The notes under the pieces: generated by a model
Seen by the model: the letters and a program-made list of their open reading frames with translations, nothing else
Told to the model about the DNA's origin: nothing
Database searches by the model: none
Source: Rhodococcus rhodnii
GTDB lineage: Bacteria > Actinomycetota > Actinomycetes > Mycobacteriales > Pseudonocardiaceae
Length of the DNA: 64,000 bases
Assembly: GCA_000720375.1 (NCBI GenBank)
Contig: JOAA01000013.1
Span: 310,001 to 374,000, forward strand
Direction: 5' to 3'
Shown here: one piece after another, positions 33,142-43,151 of the stretch
Layout of the letters: each line of letters begins with the position of its first letter
Position numbering within the stretch: position 1 is the first letter of the stretch
Translations under genes and position numbers: made by a program

Positions 33142-34938
33142 CTACTCGACCGTCACGCTCTTGGCCAGGTTGCGCGGCTTGTCGATGTCCCGGCCCAACG
33201 CCGAGGCCACGTGGTAGGCCAGCATCTGCAACGGGATCGTCAACAGGATCGGGTCCAGCTCCGGCTCGTTGCGCGGCACCCGCAGCACCGCGTCGGCCAG
33301 CCCGTCCGGCAGATCCGCGTTGGTCACCGCGATCACCGGGCCACCCCGCGCCTTGATCTGCTCGATCGTGCCGATGTTCTTGGCCAGCAACTCATCCTGC
33401 GGCACCACGACCACACTCGGCATCTCCGCGTCGATCAACGCCAGCGGCCCGTGCTTGAGCTCCGCGGCCTGATAGGCCTCGGCGTGCACGTAGGAGATCT
33501 CCTTGAGCTTCTGCGCGCCCTCACGCGCCACCGGCCAGCCCCGCACCCGGCCGATGAAGAACATGTGCTTGGCGTGCGCGTACTTGCGCGCGATCGCCGC
33601 GACCTCGTAGTCGGTCTCCAGAATCGAGGCGATCTGGTCCGGCAACTGCTGCAACGCCGACACCAGGCGCGTCCCGTGCGCCGCGGAGAGGTCACGCACC
33701 CGGCCCAGCCACAACGCCAGCATCGCGAACGACACCGCCATGTTCGTGTACGCCTTGGTCGAGGCGACCGACACCTCCGGTCCCGCGTGCAGGAACACGC
33801 CACTGCCGCACTCGCGCGCCACCGCCGAACCGACCACGTTCACCGCGCCGATCACGTTGCCGCCCTTGCGTTTCAACTCCTGCACGGCGGCCAGCGTGTC
33901 GAGGGTCTCGCCGGACTGCGAGATCGCCACGTACAGGGTGTCCGGATCCACCACCGGGTTGCGGTAACGGAACTCCGACGCCGGTTCGGCGTCCGCCGGG
34001 ATCCGCGCCAGCTCCTCCACCAGGTTCGCGCCGACCTGCCCCGCGTAGTACGCCGTGCCGCAGCCCAGGAACTTCACCCGCCGCACCGCGCGCAGATCCC
34101 GTGGGTCCAGCCGCAGACCACCCAGCCGCGCCGTGGCGAACCGGGTGTCCAGGCGGCCCCGCAGCGCCCGGCGCACCGCCTCGGGCTGCTCGGCCATCTC
34201 CTTGCGCATGAAGTCCGGGAACTCACCCAGCTGGTAGTCCTCGTCGGCCAGATCCACCGTCTCCGCGCGGCCACTGGTCTCGAAGTCCCCGGCGCGCACG
34301 GTCGCGATTTCACCGTCCTCCAGGTACACCACCCGCTGGGTGTGACGCACCAGCGCGGCCACGTCCGAGGCGATGAACATCTCGCCCTCGCCCACACCCA
34401 GCACGATCGGGCTGCCGTTGCGCGCCACCACCAGCTCGTTGGGCCGCCGCGCGTCCAGCACCACCAGCCCGTAAGTGCCCTCCACGCCCCGCAGCGCCGC
34501 CCGCACCGCCTCCTCGAGCGTCTCGTGCTGCTCGGCGGCCGCCGCGATCAAGTGCGCCAGCGCCTCGGTGTCGGTCTCCGACACCAGCGGCACGCCCTGC
34601 GCGGTCAGCTTCGCGCGCAGCTCGTCGGAGTTCTCCACGATCCCGTTGTGCACCACCGCGAACCGGCCCGACGTGTCGGTGTGCGGGTGCGCGTTGACGT
34701 CGGTCACCTCACCGTGCGTCGCCCACCGCGTGTGCGCGATCCCGACCACGCCCGGCGCCTTGCCCACCTGCTCCTTGAGCTCACGCACCCGCACCGCGGC
34801 CTTGTGCGTCTTGAGCCGGCCACGGTGCACCAACGCCAGGCCCGCCGAGTCATACCCCCGGTACTCCAGCCGCTGCAAACCCTCCAGCAACACCGGAACC
34901 GCGTCCCGATGCCCCACATAGCCGACGATGCCGCACAT
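33142..34938 (-). CDS. glmS: Glutamine--fructose-6-phosphate aminotransferase (isomerizing)
   Basis: A 598-residue full-length GlmS, first step of UDP-GlcNAc synthesis. The N-terminal class II glutaminase starts MCGIVGYVGHRD (Cys nucleophile after Met removal), with LEYRGYDSAGLA; two SIS isomerase domains follow (FLGCGTAYYAGQVGANLVEE, SQSGETLDTLAA, NVVGS, RGWPVAREGAQKLKEISY) and the C-terminal KPRNLAKSVTVE end. A ribosome site AAAGGACC precedes the ATG. The small gene 16 bases upstream is likely in the same mRNA. No glmS ribozyme is seen. Confidence 0.96.
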   Translation of the reverse strand: MCGIVGYVGHRDAVPVLLEGLQRLEYRGYDSAGLALVHRGRLKTHKAAVRVRELKEQVGKAPGVVGIAHTRWATHGEVTDVNAHPHTDTSGRFAVVHNGIVENSDELRAKLTAQGVPLVSETDTEALAHLIAAAAEQHETLEEAVRAALRGVEGTYGLVVLDARRPNELVVARNGSPIVLGVGEGEMFIASDVAALVRHTQRVVYLEDGEIATVRAGDFETSGRAETVDLADEDYQLGEFPDFMRKEMAEQPEAVRRALRGRLDTRFATARLGGLRLDPRDLRAVRRVKFLGCGTAYYAGQVGANLVEELARIPADAEPASEFRYRNPVVDPDTLYVAISQSGETLDTLAAVQELKRKGGNVIGAVNVVGSAVARECGSGVFLHAGPEVSVASTKAYTNMAVSFAMLALWLGRVRDLSAAHGTRLVSALQQLPDQIASILETDYEVAAIARKYAHAKHMFFIGRVRGWPVAREGAQKLKEISYVHAEAYQAAELKHGPLALIDAEMPSVVVVPQDELLAKNIGTIEQIKARGGPVIAVTNADLPDGLADAVLRVPRNEPELDPILLTIPLQMLAYHVASALGRDIDKPRNLAKSVTVE

Positions 34939-34954
34939 GAATAGCCAGGTCCTT

Positions 34955-35215
34955 TCAGCCGTACACGATTCGCCGCAACTGACGCTCGGACAACTCCGGG
35001 GCCGCGACCCGCCGCTCGGCCAGCTCGGCCGCGATCACCGGCCAGATGCTCGCGTTGCCGTAATGCCGCCGCCGCAGCTCCGCGTGCCTGCGGCGGACGA
35101 ACTGCTCGGTCGTCTCCCCGTAGTACGCGACCACATCCGCGATCAGCCGCGCCGCGGTCTCCGGAGCCAGCCCGGTCGACGCGACCACGTGCCGCACCAA
35201 CTCCGTCTGCGCCAT
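34955..35215 (-). CDS. Small hypothetical protein upstream of glmS
   Basis: An 86-residue basic helical protein: TELVRHVVASTGLAPETAAR, IADVVAYYGETTEQFVRRRH, then two more helices rich in Arg. The layout looks like a small DNA- or RNA-binding helical bundle but no family is assigned. It precedes glmS by 16 bases on the same strand, and a 22-base palindrome lies 40 bases ahead of its ATG, so it may be the first gene of a regulated glmS unit. Confidence 0.65.
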   Translation of the reverse strand: MAQTELVRHVVASTGLAPETAARLIADVVAYYGETTEQFVRRRHAELRRRHYGNASIWPVIAAELAERRVAAPELSERQLRRIVYG

Positions 35216-35255
35216 GGCGTCCGAGCCTGGCACCACCCACCCCCAAACTCAACTT

Positions 35256-35277
35256 CTGTGCCCGAAATCGGGCACAG
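35256..35277. promoter_or_regulatory. 22-base perfect palindrome, putative operator
   Basis: Arms ctgtgcccga and tcgggcacag are separated by only two bases, too tight for a stable RNA hairpin and more like a dimeric protein-binding site. It lies in the 141-base divergent gap between the small gene/glmS unit and the methyltransferase/lyase operon. The regulator is unknown. Confidence 0.6.
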
Positions 35278-35356
35278 CTGCGAGGTTACTCACGACCGAG
35301 TGAACTTCCCGCTGCGTGCTGGATGTGAATCGAGCGGGTGAGGACCATCAAAGAGC

Positions 35357-36108
35357 ATGGACAGCGATGTCAGTAGCCATGTCACCGACGTCAGCAACCT
35401 GCTCTACCGCCACCCCGAGCTCTACGAAGTGGTCTACGACGGCGCCAACCACGCCGTCGCCCGGCTCGCCGAGACCATCCTGCACGACCACCTCGGCCGC
35501 CAGCCCGACAGCCTGCTCGACATCGGCTGCGGCACCGGCAGAGACCTCGAATACCTCGCCAAGCACATCACCGACGTCGCCGGCGTCGACCACCAGCAGG
35601 CCATGATCGACTACGCCCGACGGCGCCGCCCGGAGATCGAGTTCCACGTCGAGGACATGCGCACCCTGCGGCTCGGGCGCACCTTCGAGGCGATCACCTG
35701 CTTCGGCTACGCACTGGCCAACGTCCACGCCAACCGCGACATCGACAAGGTCATGGCCACCTACGCCAGCCACAGCCAGCCCGACACCGTGCTCATCCTG
35801 GAGGTGATCGACCCGCTGCGCACCGACAAACTCCCGCGCAGCTTCCACATCGACATCCCCGACCTGCGCGCCGACGCCATCGCCGAATACCGCCACCACC
35901 CCGCCCAGCAACTGCTGGAACGCCAGCGCACCTGGCGCCGCGCCCAAGGCCTGGTGCACGACCACGTCAACTTCCGGCTGCTGTACCCCAAAGAGCTCGA
36001 GTACTACCTGGACAACCACCACTTCGAGATCCTCGGCGCCTACGAGCTGCCCGAGAAACTCAACGCCGCCAGCGCATTCGTCGCCGCCCGCTACCGAGGA
36101 GAGCGATC

Positions 36109-36112
<4 letters not shown>
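35357..36112 (+). CDS. Class I SAM-dependent methyltransferase
   Basis: A 251-residue methyltransferase: LLDIGCGTGRDLEYLA as motif I, VAGVDHQQAMIDYAR as the acidic strand, EDMRTLRLGRTFEAITCFGYALA as motif II/III, and a C-terminal YYLDNHHFEILGAYE. Similar to small-molecule N-methyltransferases acting with Methyltransf_25 folds. Its stop overlaps the lyase ATG as ATGA, a tight pairing that suggests a two-step pathway or modification of the lyase product. Confidence 0.87.
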
Positions 36113-37998
<1,886 letters not shown>

Positions 37999-38037
37999 CT
38001 AACGCAGTAACGCACAGCACCGACCCCCGGGGGATCG

Positions 38038-38553
38038 ATGACCGATCGGGACACCGCGTTCGCGGACTATTTCGCGGCGCGGTCGGATGCCATGCGCCGC
38101 ACGGCCTACCTGCTGTGCGGTGACTGGCACCGCGCCGAGGACCTCGTGCAGGTGACGTTCACCAAGCTCTACCTGGCTTGGCGGCGCATCACCCGGCACG
38201 ACGCGTTGGACGCCTACGCCCGCAAGACCTTGGTGCGGACGTTCCTGTCCGAGCGGCGCCTCGGCTGGTTCCGCAAGGAAAGCGTCTCCGACGAGCCCGC
38301 CGACATCCCGATCAACCAGGCGGGCCCGGAAGACCGGATGGTCCTGCAGGAGGCACTCAAGCAGGTACCACCCGGCCAGCGTGCGGTGCTGGTGCTGCGC
38401 TACTGGGAGGACATGTCGGTCGACGAGACCGCCGGCACCCTCAACTGTTCCACCGGGACGGTGAAAAGCCAGGCCGCGCGGGGGCTGCAGACGCTGCGCG
38501 ACCTGCTCACCGACCAGATGACCCCCACCTTTGATCGAAAGAGGATCTCCTAG
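38038..38553 (+). CDS. SigE-family (SigE70/ECF) RNA polymerase sigma factor
   Basis: A 171-residue sigma factor with region 2 (FADYFAARSDAMRRTAYLLCGDWHRAEDLVQVTFTKLY pattern, shown in part) and region 4 (LPPGQRAV-type VPPGQRAVLVLRYWEDMSVDE, STGTVKSQAARGLQTLR). The start ATG follows GGGGGATCG. Two bases after its stop begins a gene for a membrane protein whose N-terminus looks like an anti-sigma segment, the usual arrangement of this family in actinomycetes. Confidence 0.92.
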   Translation: MTDRDTAFADYFAARSDAMRRTAYLLCGDWHRAEDLVQVTFTKLYLAWRRITRHDALDAYARKTLVRTFLSERRLGWFRKESVSDEPADIPINQAGPEDRMVLQEALKQVPPGQRAVLVLRYWEDMSVDETAGTLNCSTGTVKSQAARGLQTLRDLLTDQMTPTFDRKRIS

Positions 38554-38555
38554 CG

Positions 38556-39404
38556 ATGAACGAGCAGGAACTGCGCGACGGCCTGCGAGAGATCATGGCG
38601 GTCAGCAGCCAACCGCCCCCGATGAACCCCAACACCGCACTGGACGCCGCCAAACGCGCCCACAAACGCCGCCGCGCCAGCTGGGCGGGCGCCGCCGCAG
38701 GCACCGCCGTGGTCGCACTGGCCGCGGGCACGGTCTTCGCGCTGGCCCCCAGCGGCGAGTCACTGCCCATCGGCCCCGCCGCGGCACCGCCTGGCCCCGT
38801 CACGACCAGCGACCCAGACAGCACCAAACCCTCCTGGCCCAACGGCCAAACCGACCGCACCGCCCGCAACGGCCCCCGCGCCAACACCGCCGAGGGCGTA
38901 CTGACCGCGCTCAAAGCCGCACTGCCCGACACGGTGAAGGTCAACGAGGACGCCGCCCACTCCGGCTCCGGGGACAAGATCACCGGCTCGCAGGCGTCGT
39001 TCGAGGACTACGCCGGCCCGGAGCGAAAAGAAGTCTGGCAGTACCTGGCGACCGCGGCGGTCACCAAGAAAACCGGCCCCAACGACGGCACCGGCCGCGT
39101 GATGGTCCTGGTGTACACGCCCGGCAACACCTATCCGGCCAACGTCTGCGAACTCGCGCCGAAGTTCTGGGGCGCGGGCGGCACGTGCCAGACCATGGCC
39201 GTACAGGGCAAAACCGTCGGCGTGGTCGCCAAGACCGAGGACCCCGAGCTCGACAGCGTCGTCGGCTACCGCTACGACGACGGCACCGTGGTGTTCGTCG
39301 CCCAAGCCAAGGCAGCCGCCAAGAACACGCCCATGACCAGCGCTCCGCTGACCACCGAGCAGCTCGCCACGCTGGTGCTCACCCCCTCGTTCAAAGTGCA
39401 GTGA
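38556..39404 (+). CDS. Single-pass membrane protein, probable partner of the SigE-family sigma factor
   Basis: A 282-residue protein: a 38-residue cytoplasmic start (MNEQELRDGLREIMA), a basic stretch KRAHKRRR, one transmembrane helix (about 41-64) and an extracytoplasmic domain of some 215 residues with two cysteines (NVCEL, GGTCQTM). The topology matches membrane partners of SigE-type factors, though no ZAS zinc motif is present, so anti-sigma activity is inferred from position only. A strong hairpin follows at 39412. Confidence 0.75.
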   Translation: MNEQELRDGLREIMAVSSQPPPMNPNTALDAAKRAHKRRRASWAGAAAGTAVVALAAGTVFALAPSGESLPIGPAAAPPGPVTTSDPDSTKPSWPNGQTDRTARNGPRANTAEGVLTALKAALPDTVKVNEDAAHSGSGDKITGSQASFEDYAGPERKEVWQYLATAAVTKKTGPNDGTGRVMVLVYTPGNTYPANVCELAPKFWGAGGTCQTMAVQGKTVGVVAKTEDPELDSVVGYRYDDGTVVFVAQAKAAAKNTPMTSAPLTTEQLATLVLTPSFKVQ

Positions 39405-39411
39405 TCAGCCC

Positions 39412-39442
39412 AACCTCGGGAGTGCCCCTCGCTCCCGAGGTT
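39412..39442 (+). terminator. Terminator hairpin after the sigma/membrane-protein operon
   Basis: Eleven-base perfect arms (aacctcgggag and ctcccgaggtt) with a nine-base loop, beginning eight bases after the stop of the membrane-protein gene and followed by a short T-containing run. Confidence 0.8.
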
Positions 39443-39509
39443 CTCTTAGGCCACGTATCAGGACACGCTCTCGCCGCTCTGCTCAGCAGAGACCGAAAAG
39501 GGAGCGCAC

Positions 39510-40526
39510 ATGCCCGAGGCGATGAGTCTTGCCGAGTTCACCGCGGCCACCACCCCGCTCACCGCGGCACAGCGGGCGGCGATCATCGACCGGGCACTCG
39601 TCCAATTCGGACACACCGACGCGGTACACCGGTTGCGCGCCTTGCGGTCCTGCGTGCGCCACTTGACCGACGAACGCGCCTTCCACCGCGAACTGGCCGC
39701 CGTGCACCGCGCGCAGGGCCAGACCTACCTGCTGCCGGAACCCTATGCCAGCCGGTTCGCCTACCTGCCGTTCCGCCTGGAACGCACCGCAACCAGCGAG
39801 TACCTGGTCACCAAAGTCGTCGCCGGATACGCCGCCGTGCGTCCCGGCGCGCAAGTCACCCATTGGAACGGCACCCCGATCGGCTGGGCGGTCGCGCTCA
39901 TCGGCACTCAGGCCTACGACCGGACACCCGCCCGAGGCCTGGACTCACTGACCCTGCGCCCGCTGATGACCTGGCTGCCGCCCGGTGAGGACACCGTCGC
40001 CATGACCTACCTCAGCCCCGAGGGCAGCACCCATTCGCTGCGTGTCCCGTGGCGTGTCGGGGAAATCCCCGCACCCGCCACCCCGCGCCAGGACATCGAC
40101 CTCGACGCGGACGCCCGCCTGCGCGCCCGCAAACTGCTGTTCCGCCCGGACGTTGTCGCCGCGGAAGGCGGCCACACCGCCGCACGGCTGGACAAACCCG
40201 TCGCCGTGGCCGACGGCGACATCCCCACCCACATGCCCGGCGTGCTGCGCGCCCGTGTCGTCGGACGCATCGGGCACCTGCGGATCTACACCTTCCACGT
40301 CCGCGACCCCGCCGCGCTGCACACCGAGATCGACCGCCTGCTGGCACTGCTGCCGCCCACTACCGCGATCGACGTGCGGGGCGCCGGCGGCACGCTCGAC
40401 ACCCCGCACATCCTGATCGACGACCACGCCGAGGACCTGCTTACCCGGCGGGATGTGTTGGGGGACAACGAGGATCTGCTGGCTCAGTTGAACACCGGCA
40501 CCAGCGCCACCGCGAACAGCCCGTAG
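39510..40526 (+). CDS. S41-peptidase-like protein lacking its C-terminal catalytic part
   Basis: A 338-residue protein resembling the N-terminal and PDZ-like parts of actinobacterial S41-family peptidases: RALRSCVRHLTDERAFHREL, YLLPEPYASRFAYLPFRLE, VRPGAQVTHWNGTPIGWAV, LTLRPLMTWLPPGEDTV. The expected S41 strand IDVRG.GG is reached (AIDVRGAGGTL), but the chain then diverges and stops before the catalytic Ser/Lys region. The end overlaps the convergent exchanger gene by 43 bases, so the missing part may have been lost by a rearrangement at this junction. RBS AAAGGGAG ahead of the ATG. Confidence 0.7.
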   Translation: MPEAMSLAEFTAATTPLTAAQRAAIIDRALVQFGHTDAVHRLRALRSCVRHLTDERAFHRELAAVHRAQGQTYLLPEPYASRFAYLPFRLERTATSEYLVTKVVAGYAAVRPGAQVTHWNGTPIGWAVALIGTQAYDRTPARGLDSLTLRPLMTWLPPGEDTVAMTYLSPEGSTHSLRVPWRVGEIPAPATPRQDIDLDADARLRARKLLFRPDVVAAEGGHTAARLDKPVAVADGDIPTHMPGVLRARVVGRIGHLRIYTFHVRDPAALHTEIDRLLALLPPTTAIDVRGAGGTLDTPHILIDDHAEDLLTRRDVLGDNEDLLAQLNTGTSATANSP

Positions 40527-41473
40527 AACGCGCCGACGATCGAGAGCCTGCGCACGCTCAACCGCCCGGACCGCAACGTGATCAGCAGGTACACCACCGC
40601 GAGCATGGTCACGCCGCCCGCGATCAGCAGCGGGGAATCCAGCCGCCACGGCGTGAACAGCAGACCGAACCCGCTCGGCACGGTCGCCTGGATCATCATC
40701 GACCCGGACACGTTCGCCAGCGCCAGCCTGGTCTTGCCCTGCCGCACCCAGATCACCGCGTTCATGATCTCCGGCAGCTCGGTCGCGATCGGCGCCAGCA
40801 GCAACGCCGTCAACGTCGCGGGCAGCCCGAGCATCGGCCCGACCGCATCCAGCTGCAGCACGAACAACCGCGACGCCGTGAAGATCACCGCCAGCGCGCC
40901 CAGCGTCTGCGCCACCACCGCCCACGTCGCCGGCTGCGCCCGGCGGCGCTGCAGCTTCAACGGCTCCAGCTGCTCCGGCGTGCCGTCGTCGTCCTGCTGG
41001 CGCATCTCCCGCACGCAGTAGGCGGCGTACACGGCGAAGAACAGAAAACCCAGCCACGGCTTGATCGTGAACGCCACCAGCCCCAGCCCGACCTTCACCA
41101 CGAACACCGCGATGAACCACGTCTGGTCCTTGGCCAGCTTGTCGACATCGCCCCAGTCCTGCGGCGCGCCACGGCGCCTGCCGGCCAGCAGACTCCAGCC
41201 GATCACCCCGTAGGCCACCGTGGCCAGCGCCAACGGCCCACCCATCGCCGCACCGACACCGAGATCACGCTGCTCGGGCGTGTCACCGAAGGCCACCGCC
41301 ACGAACGTCACGACACTCTCCGGCAACGCGGTACCGATCGCCGCGAGCACGGTGCCGACCGCGACCGTGCCGACTTTCAGGCGACGGCCGAGCCACTCGA
41401 CGGCGTTGACGAACCACTCACAGGACAAGTAGATCGCGATCGCACAGCCGATCAGCAGGGCGAAATGAATCAC
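40484..41473 (-). CDS. Sodium/calcium-exchanger-family cation transporter, probably Mn2+/Ca2+ export
   Basis: A 329-residue CaCA-family protein with two homologous halves of about five transmembrane segments. The alpha-repeats are visible: GTVLAAIGTALPESVVTFVA and LLLAPIATELPEIMNAVIW, each with the key Glu and Pro. A cytoplasmic charged loop (QQDDDGTPEQLEPLK) separates the halves. The GTG at 41473 has GGGAGGAT ahead. A yybP-ykoY Mn2+ riboswitch precedes the gene, which points to Mn2+ (and perhaps Ca2+) export. Confidence 0.88.
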   Translation of the reverse strand: MIHFALLIGCAIAIYLSCEWFVNAVEWLGRRLKVGTVAVGTVLAAIGTALPESVVTFVAVAFGDTPEQRDLGVGAAMGGPLALATVAYGVIGWSLLAGRRRGAPQDWGDVDKLAKDQTWFIAVFVVKVGLGLVAFTIKPWLGFLFFAVYAAYCVREMRQQDDDGTPEQLEPLKLQRRRAQPATWAVVAQTLGALAVIFTASRLFVLQLDAVGPMLGLPATLTALLLAPIATELPEIMNAVIWVRQGKTRLALANVSGSMMIQATVPSGFGLLFTPWRLDSPLLIAGGVTMLAVVYLLITLRSGRLSVRRLSIVGAFYGLFAVALVPVFN

Positions 41474-41522
41474 TGGGGATCCTCCCGCACCGCGGGCCGA
41501 AACTCCCCGGGAGCGCACCGGC

Positions 41523-41685
41523 GACCTCGACCCACGGCGCGCATCAAGTCATGCGTCCGTCATGGGTCGAAGGTCTCGCCCGCCTTCCTGCACGAGAAGG
41601 CCGCCGGGCCGGGCTCAGCGCTCGCGCGCGAAGCCAGTGTGTCGACCGCGACGTTGGGGGCTACTCCCCTTCGTTCGAGACCAAC
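41523..41685 (-). promoter_or_regulatory. yybP-ykoY (Mn2+) riboswitch with expression platform
   Basis: On the minus strand the aptamer opens with GAAGGGGAGTAG (41672-41661) and closes with GGCGAGACCTTCGACC (about 41580-41565), the two most conserved parts of the yybP-ykoY class; GAAGG and CCTTC form the closing stem. Downstream, TGGGTCGAGGTC (41534-41523) can pair with GACCTTCGACCCA (41575-41563), which contains the 3' strand of that stem, giving a mutually exclusive helix. The exchanger GTG is 50 bases further on. Confidence 0.85.
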
Positions 41686-41712
41686 CCTGCCGTAAGCGAA
41701 GCTAATTGTCAA
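41684..41712 (-). promoter_or_regulatory. Promoter of the riboswitch/exchanger transcript
   Basis: Minus strand TTGACA (41712-41707), 17-base spacer, CAGGGT (41689-41684). The predicted start lies just before the aptamer. The -35 end is near the ArsR gene start on the other strand, within AT-rich repeats (aattg, caatt) that could be an ArsR operator. Confidence 0.7.
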
Positions 41713-41771
41713 TCAATTGCGCAAGCGTCAGACTGTGGCGCGGGCCTCGTTCGGGAAGAATCCAACGCGCC

Positions 41772-42137
41772 ATGAGCGAACCGACACCGACCGACGAGCC
41801 GACCCGCCCGCAGCTGCAATCGGCGGCGGCCACATTCGCGCTGCTCTCCGCGCCGACCCGGCTGCACGTCGTGTGGCTGCTGGCCCGCCACGAGTACGAC
41901 GTCGGCACCCTGGCCGAGCGCATCGGCACGACGGTCGCCGCGGTCAGTCAGCACTTGGCCAAGCTCCGCCTCGCCGGCCTGGTCGCCGCCCGCCGTGACG
42001 GCCGTCGGCAGATCTACGCCGTGGAAGACCCGCACGTGCTCACCCTGGTCGAGCAGATCTTCGAGCACATCGCCCCGGACGGCACGCTCGCGCCCGACCC
42101 TCCCACCCCACGGCACCCGAACCGGCCCGCACCGTAA
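41772..42137 (+). CDS. ArsR-family transcription regulator
   Basis: A 121-residue winged-helix regulator of the SmtB/CzrA type: LLSAPTRLHVVWLLARHEYDVGTLAE, the recognition helix TTVAAVSQHLAKLRLAGLVAARRDGR and RQIYAVEDPHVLTLVEQIFEHI. Many members sense metals through His/Asp at the last helix; the HVLTLVEQIFEH stretch fits such a site. It is divergent from the Mn2+-riboswitch exchanger and may control the same promoter. The ATG at 41772 starts the conserved body. Confidence 0.9.
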   Translation: MSEPTPTDEPTRPQLQSAAATFALLSAPTRLHVVWLLARHEYDVGTLAERIGTTVAAVSQHLAKLRLAGLVAARRDGRRQIYAVEDPHVLTLVEQIFEHIAPDGTLAPDPPTPRHPNRPAP

Positions 42138-42181
42138 CAGGGTGCTTCTGCCGAACCAGGCGGCGGATACACCGAACGGTG

Positions 42182-42631
42182 TCAGCCGAGTTCCGCCGTC
42201 AGGTCCCGGCGCGGCAGCGGACTGGAATACACCACGCTCGTGGTCACCGGCCCCAGGCCGCTGATCCGGCCGGTGGTCTGCTCGAGGTGCCGCATCGACC
42301 GCGCGATCACCTTGAGCACGAAGCAATCGTCGCCGGTCACGTGATGCGCCTCGATGATCTCCGGCGTGCCGGCCAGCAGCTCGTGGAACGGCTTGTAATT
42401 GCCCGTCGGATAACGCAGCCGGACCAGCGCGAGGATCGTGAACCCCAGCCGGTCCGCGTCCACCACCGCGGTGTAGCCGCGGATGATCCCGGCCTGCTCG
42501 AGCCTGCGGACTCGCTCGGTCACCGCCGAGGCCGACATCGACACCGCCCTGGCCAGATCGGCGTAGCTGGCCCGGCCGTCGCGCTGGAGCTCCTCCAGGA
42601 TGCGCCAATCCGTGGCGTCCAAGGTTTCCAC
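42182..42631 (-). CDS. Lrp/AsnC-family transcription regulator
   Basis: A 149-residue regulator: N-terminal HTH (LDATDWRILEELQRDGRASYADLARAV, SASAVTERVRRLEQAGIIRGY) and a RAM/AsnC ligand domain (VIARSMRHLEQTTGRI). The GTG at 42631 is chosen as the start of the conserved ETLDATD region; longer frames upstream enter the divergent promoter. Divergent to the rhodanese gene at 42732, a likely target. Confidence 0.9.
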   Translation of the reverse strand: METLDATDWRILEELQRDGRASYADLARAVSMSASAVTERVRRLEQAGIIRGYTAVVDADRLGFTILALVRLRYPTGNYKPFHELLAGTPEIIEAHHVTGDDCFVLKVIARSMRHLEQTTGRISGLGPVTTSVVYSSPLPRRDLTAELG

Positions 42632-42731
42632 GGCTACACAGCCTAAACGCCGGGGAAACCCCGGCCATCCACGCGGAACGCCGTGAATCGCCACTTCACC
42701 GCACACCCGCAGGTCACTACCGTTTCCAGGC

Positions 42732-43151
42732 ATGGACGCCCTCGGATTCTTCGCCGCCCGCCTGCAGTTCCAGACCGACGTCTCCGACGTGCACGCGGCA
42801 CTGGAAACCACACCCGGGTTCGTGCTCATCGACTCGCGCGGCGACGCCGGCTGGCGCCAAGGCCACATCCCCGGCGCACTGCACATGCCCACCGCCGACA
42901 TCGCGCGGCGCGCCCCGTCGGTCATCGATCCCGCCACGCCGGTGGTCACCTACTGCTGGGGCCCGGGCTGCAACGGCGCCACCCGGGCCGCGCTCGAATT
43001 CGCCAAACTCGGCTACCCGGTCAAGGAAATGCTCGGCGGCGTCGAGTACTGGATCCGCGAAGGGTTCCCCGTGCAGACCGCCGACGGCACGACCCGGCAG
43101 CCCGCCGACCCGCTCACCGCACCGCGGCACGCCATCACGTGTGACTGCTGA
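42732..43151 (+). CDS. Rhodanese-like domain protein
   Basis: A 139-residue single-domain rhodanese: VLIDSRGDAGWRQGHIPGAL, active-site loop around YCWGPGCNGATRAA with the usual Cys of the CxxGxxR/T type, and LGYPVKEMLGGVEYW. It would carry persulfide sulfur or act in detoxification. It ends 17 bases inside the convergent hydrolase gene. Divergent from the Lrp-type regulator. Confidence 0.88.
   Translation: MDALGFFAARLQFQTDVSDVHAALETTPGFVLIDSRGDAGWRQGHIPGALHMPTADIARRAPSVIDPATPVVTYCWGPGCNGATRAALEFAKLGYPVKEMLGGVEYWIREGFPVQTADGTTRQPADPLTAPRHAITCDC

Noticed and set aside
33127..34944. 605-codon plus-strand open frame
   Set aside because: Exact antisense shadow of glmS; the composition is His/Arg-rich and lacks any fold pattern.
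34938..35256. glmS ribozyme or other RNA switch ahead of glmS
   Set aside because: Only 16 bases separate glmS from the small upstream gene, and no ribozyme core is visible; the palindrome further up has a two-base centre unsuited to RNA.
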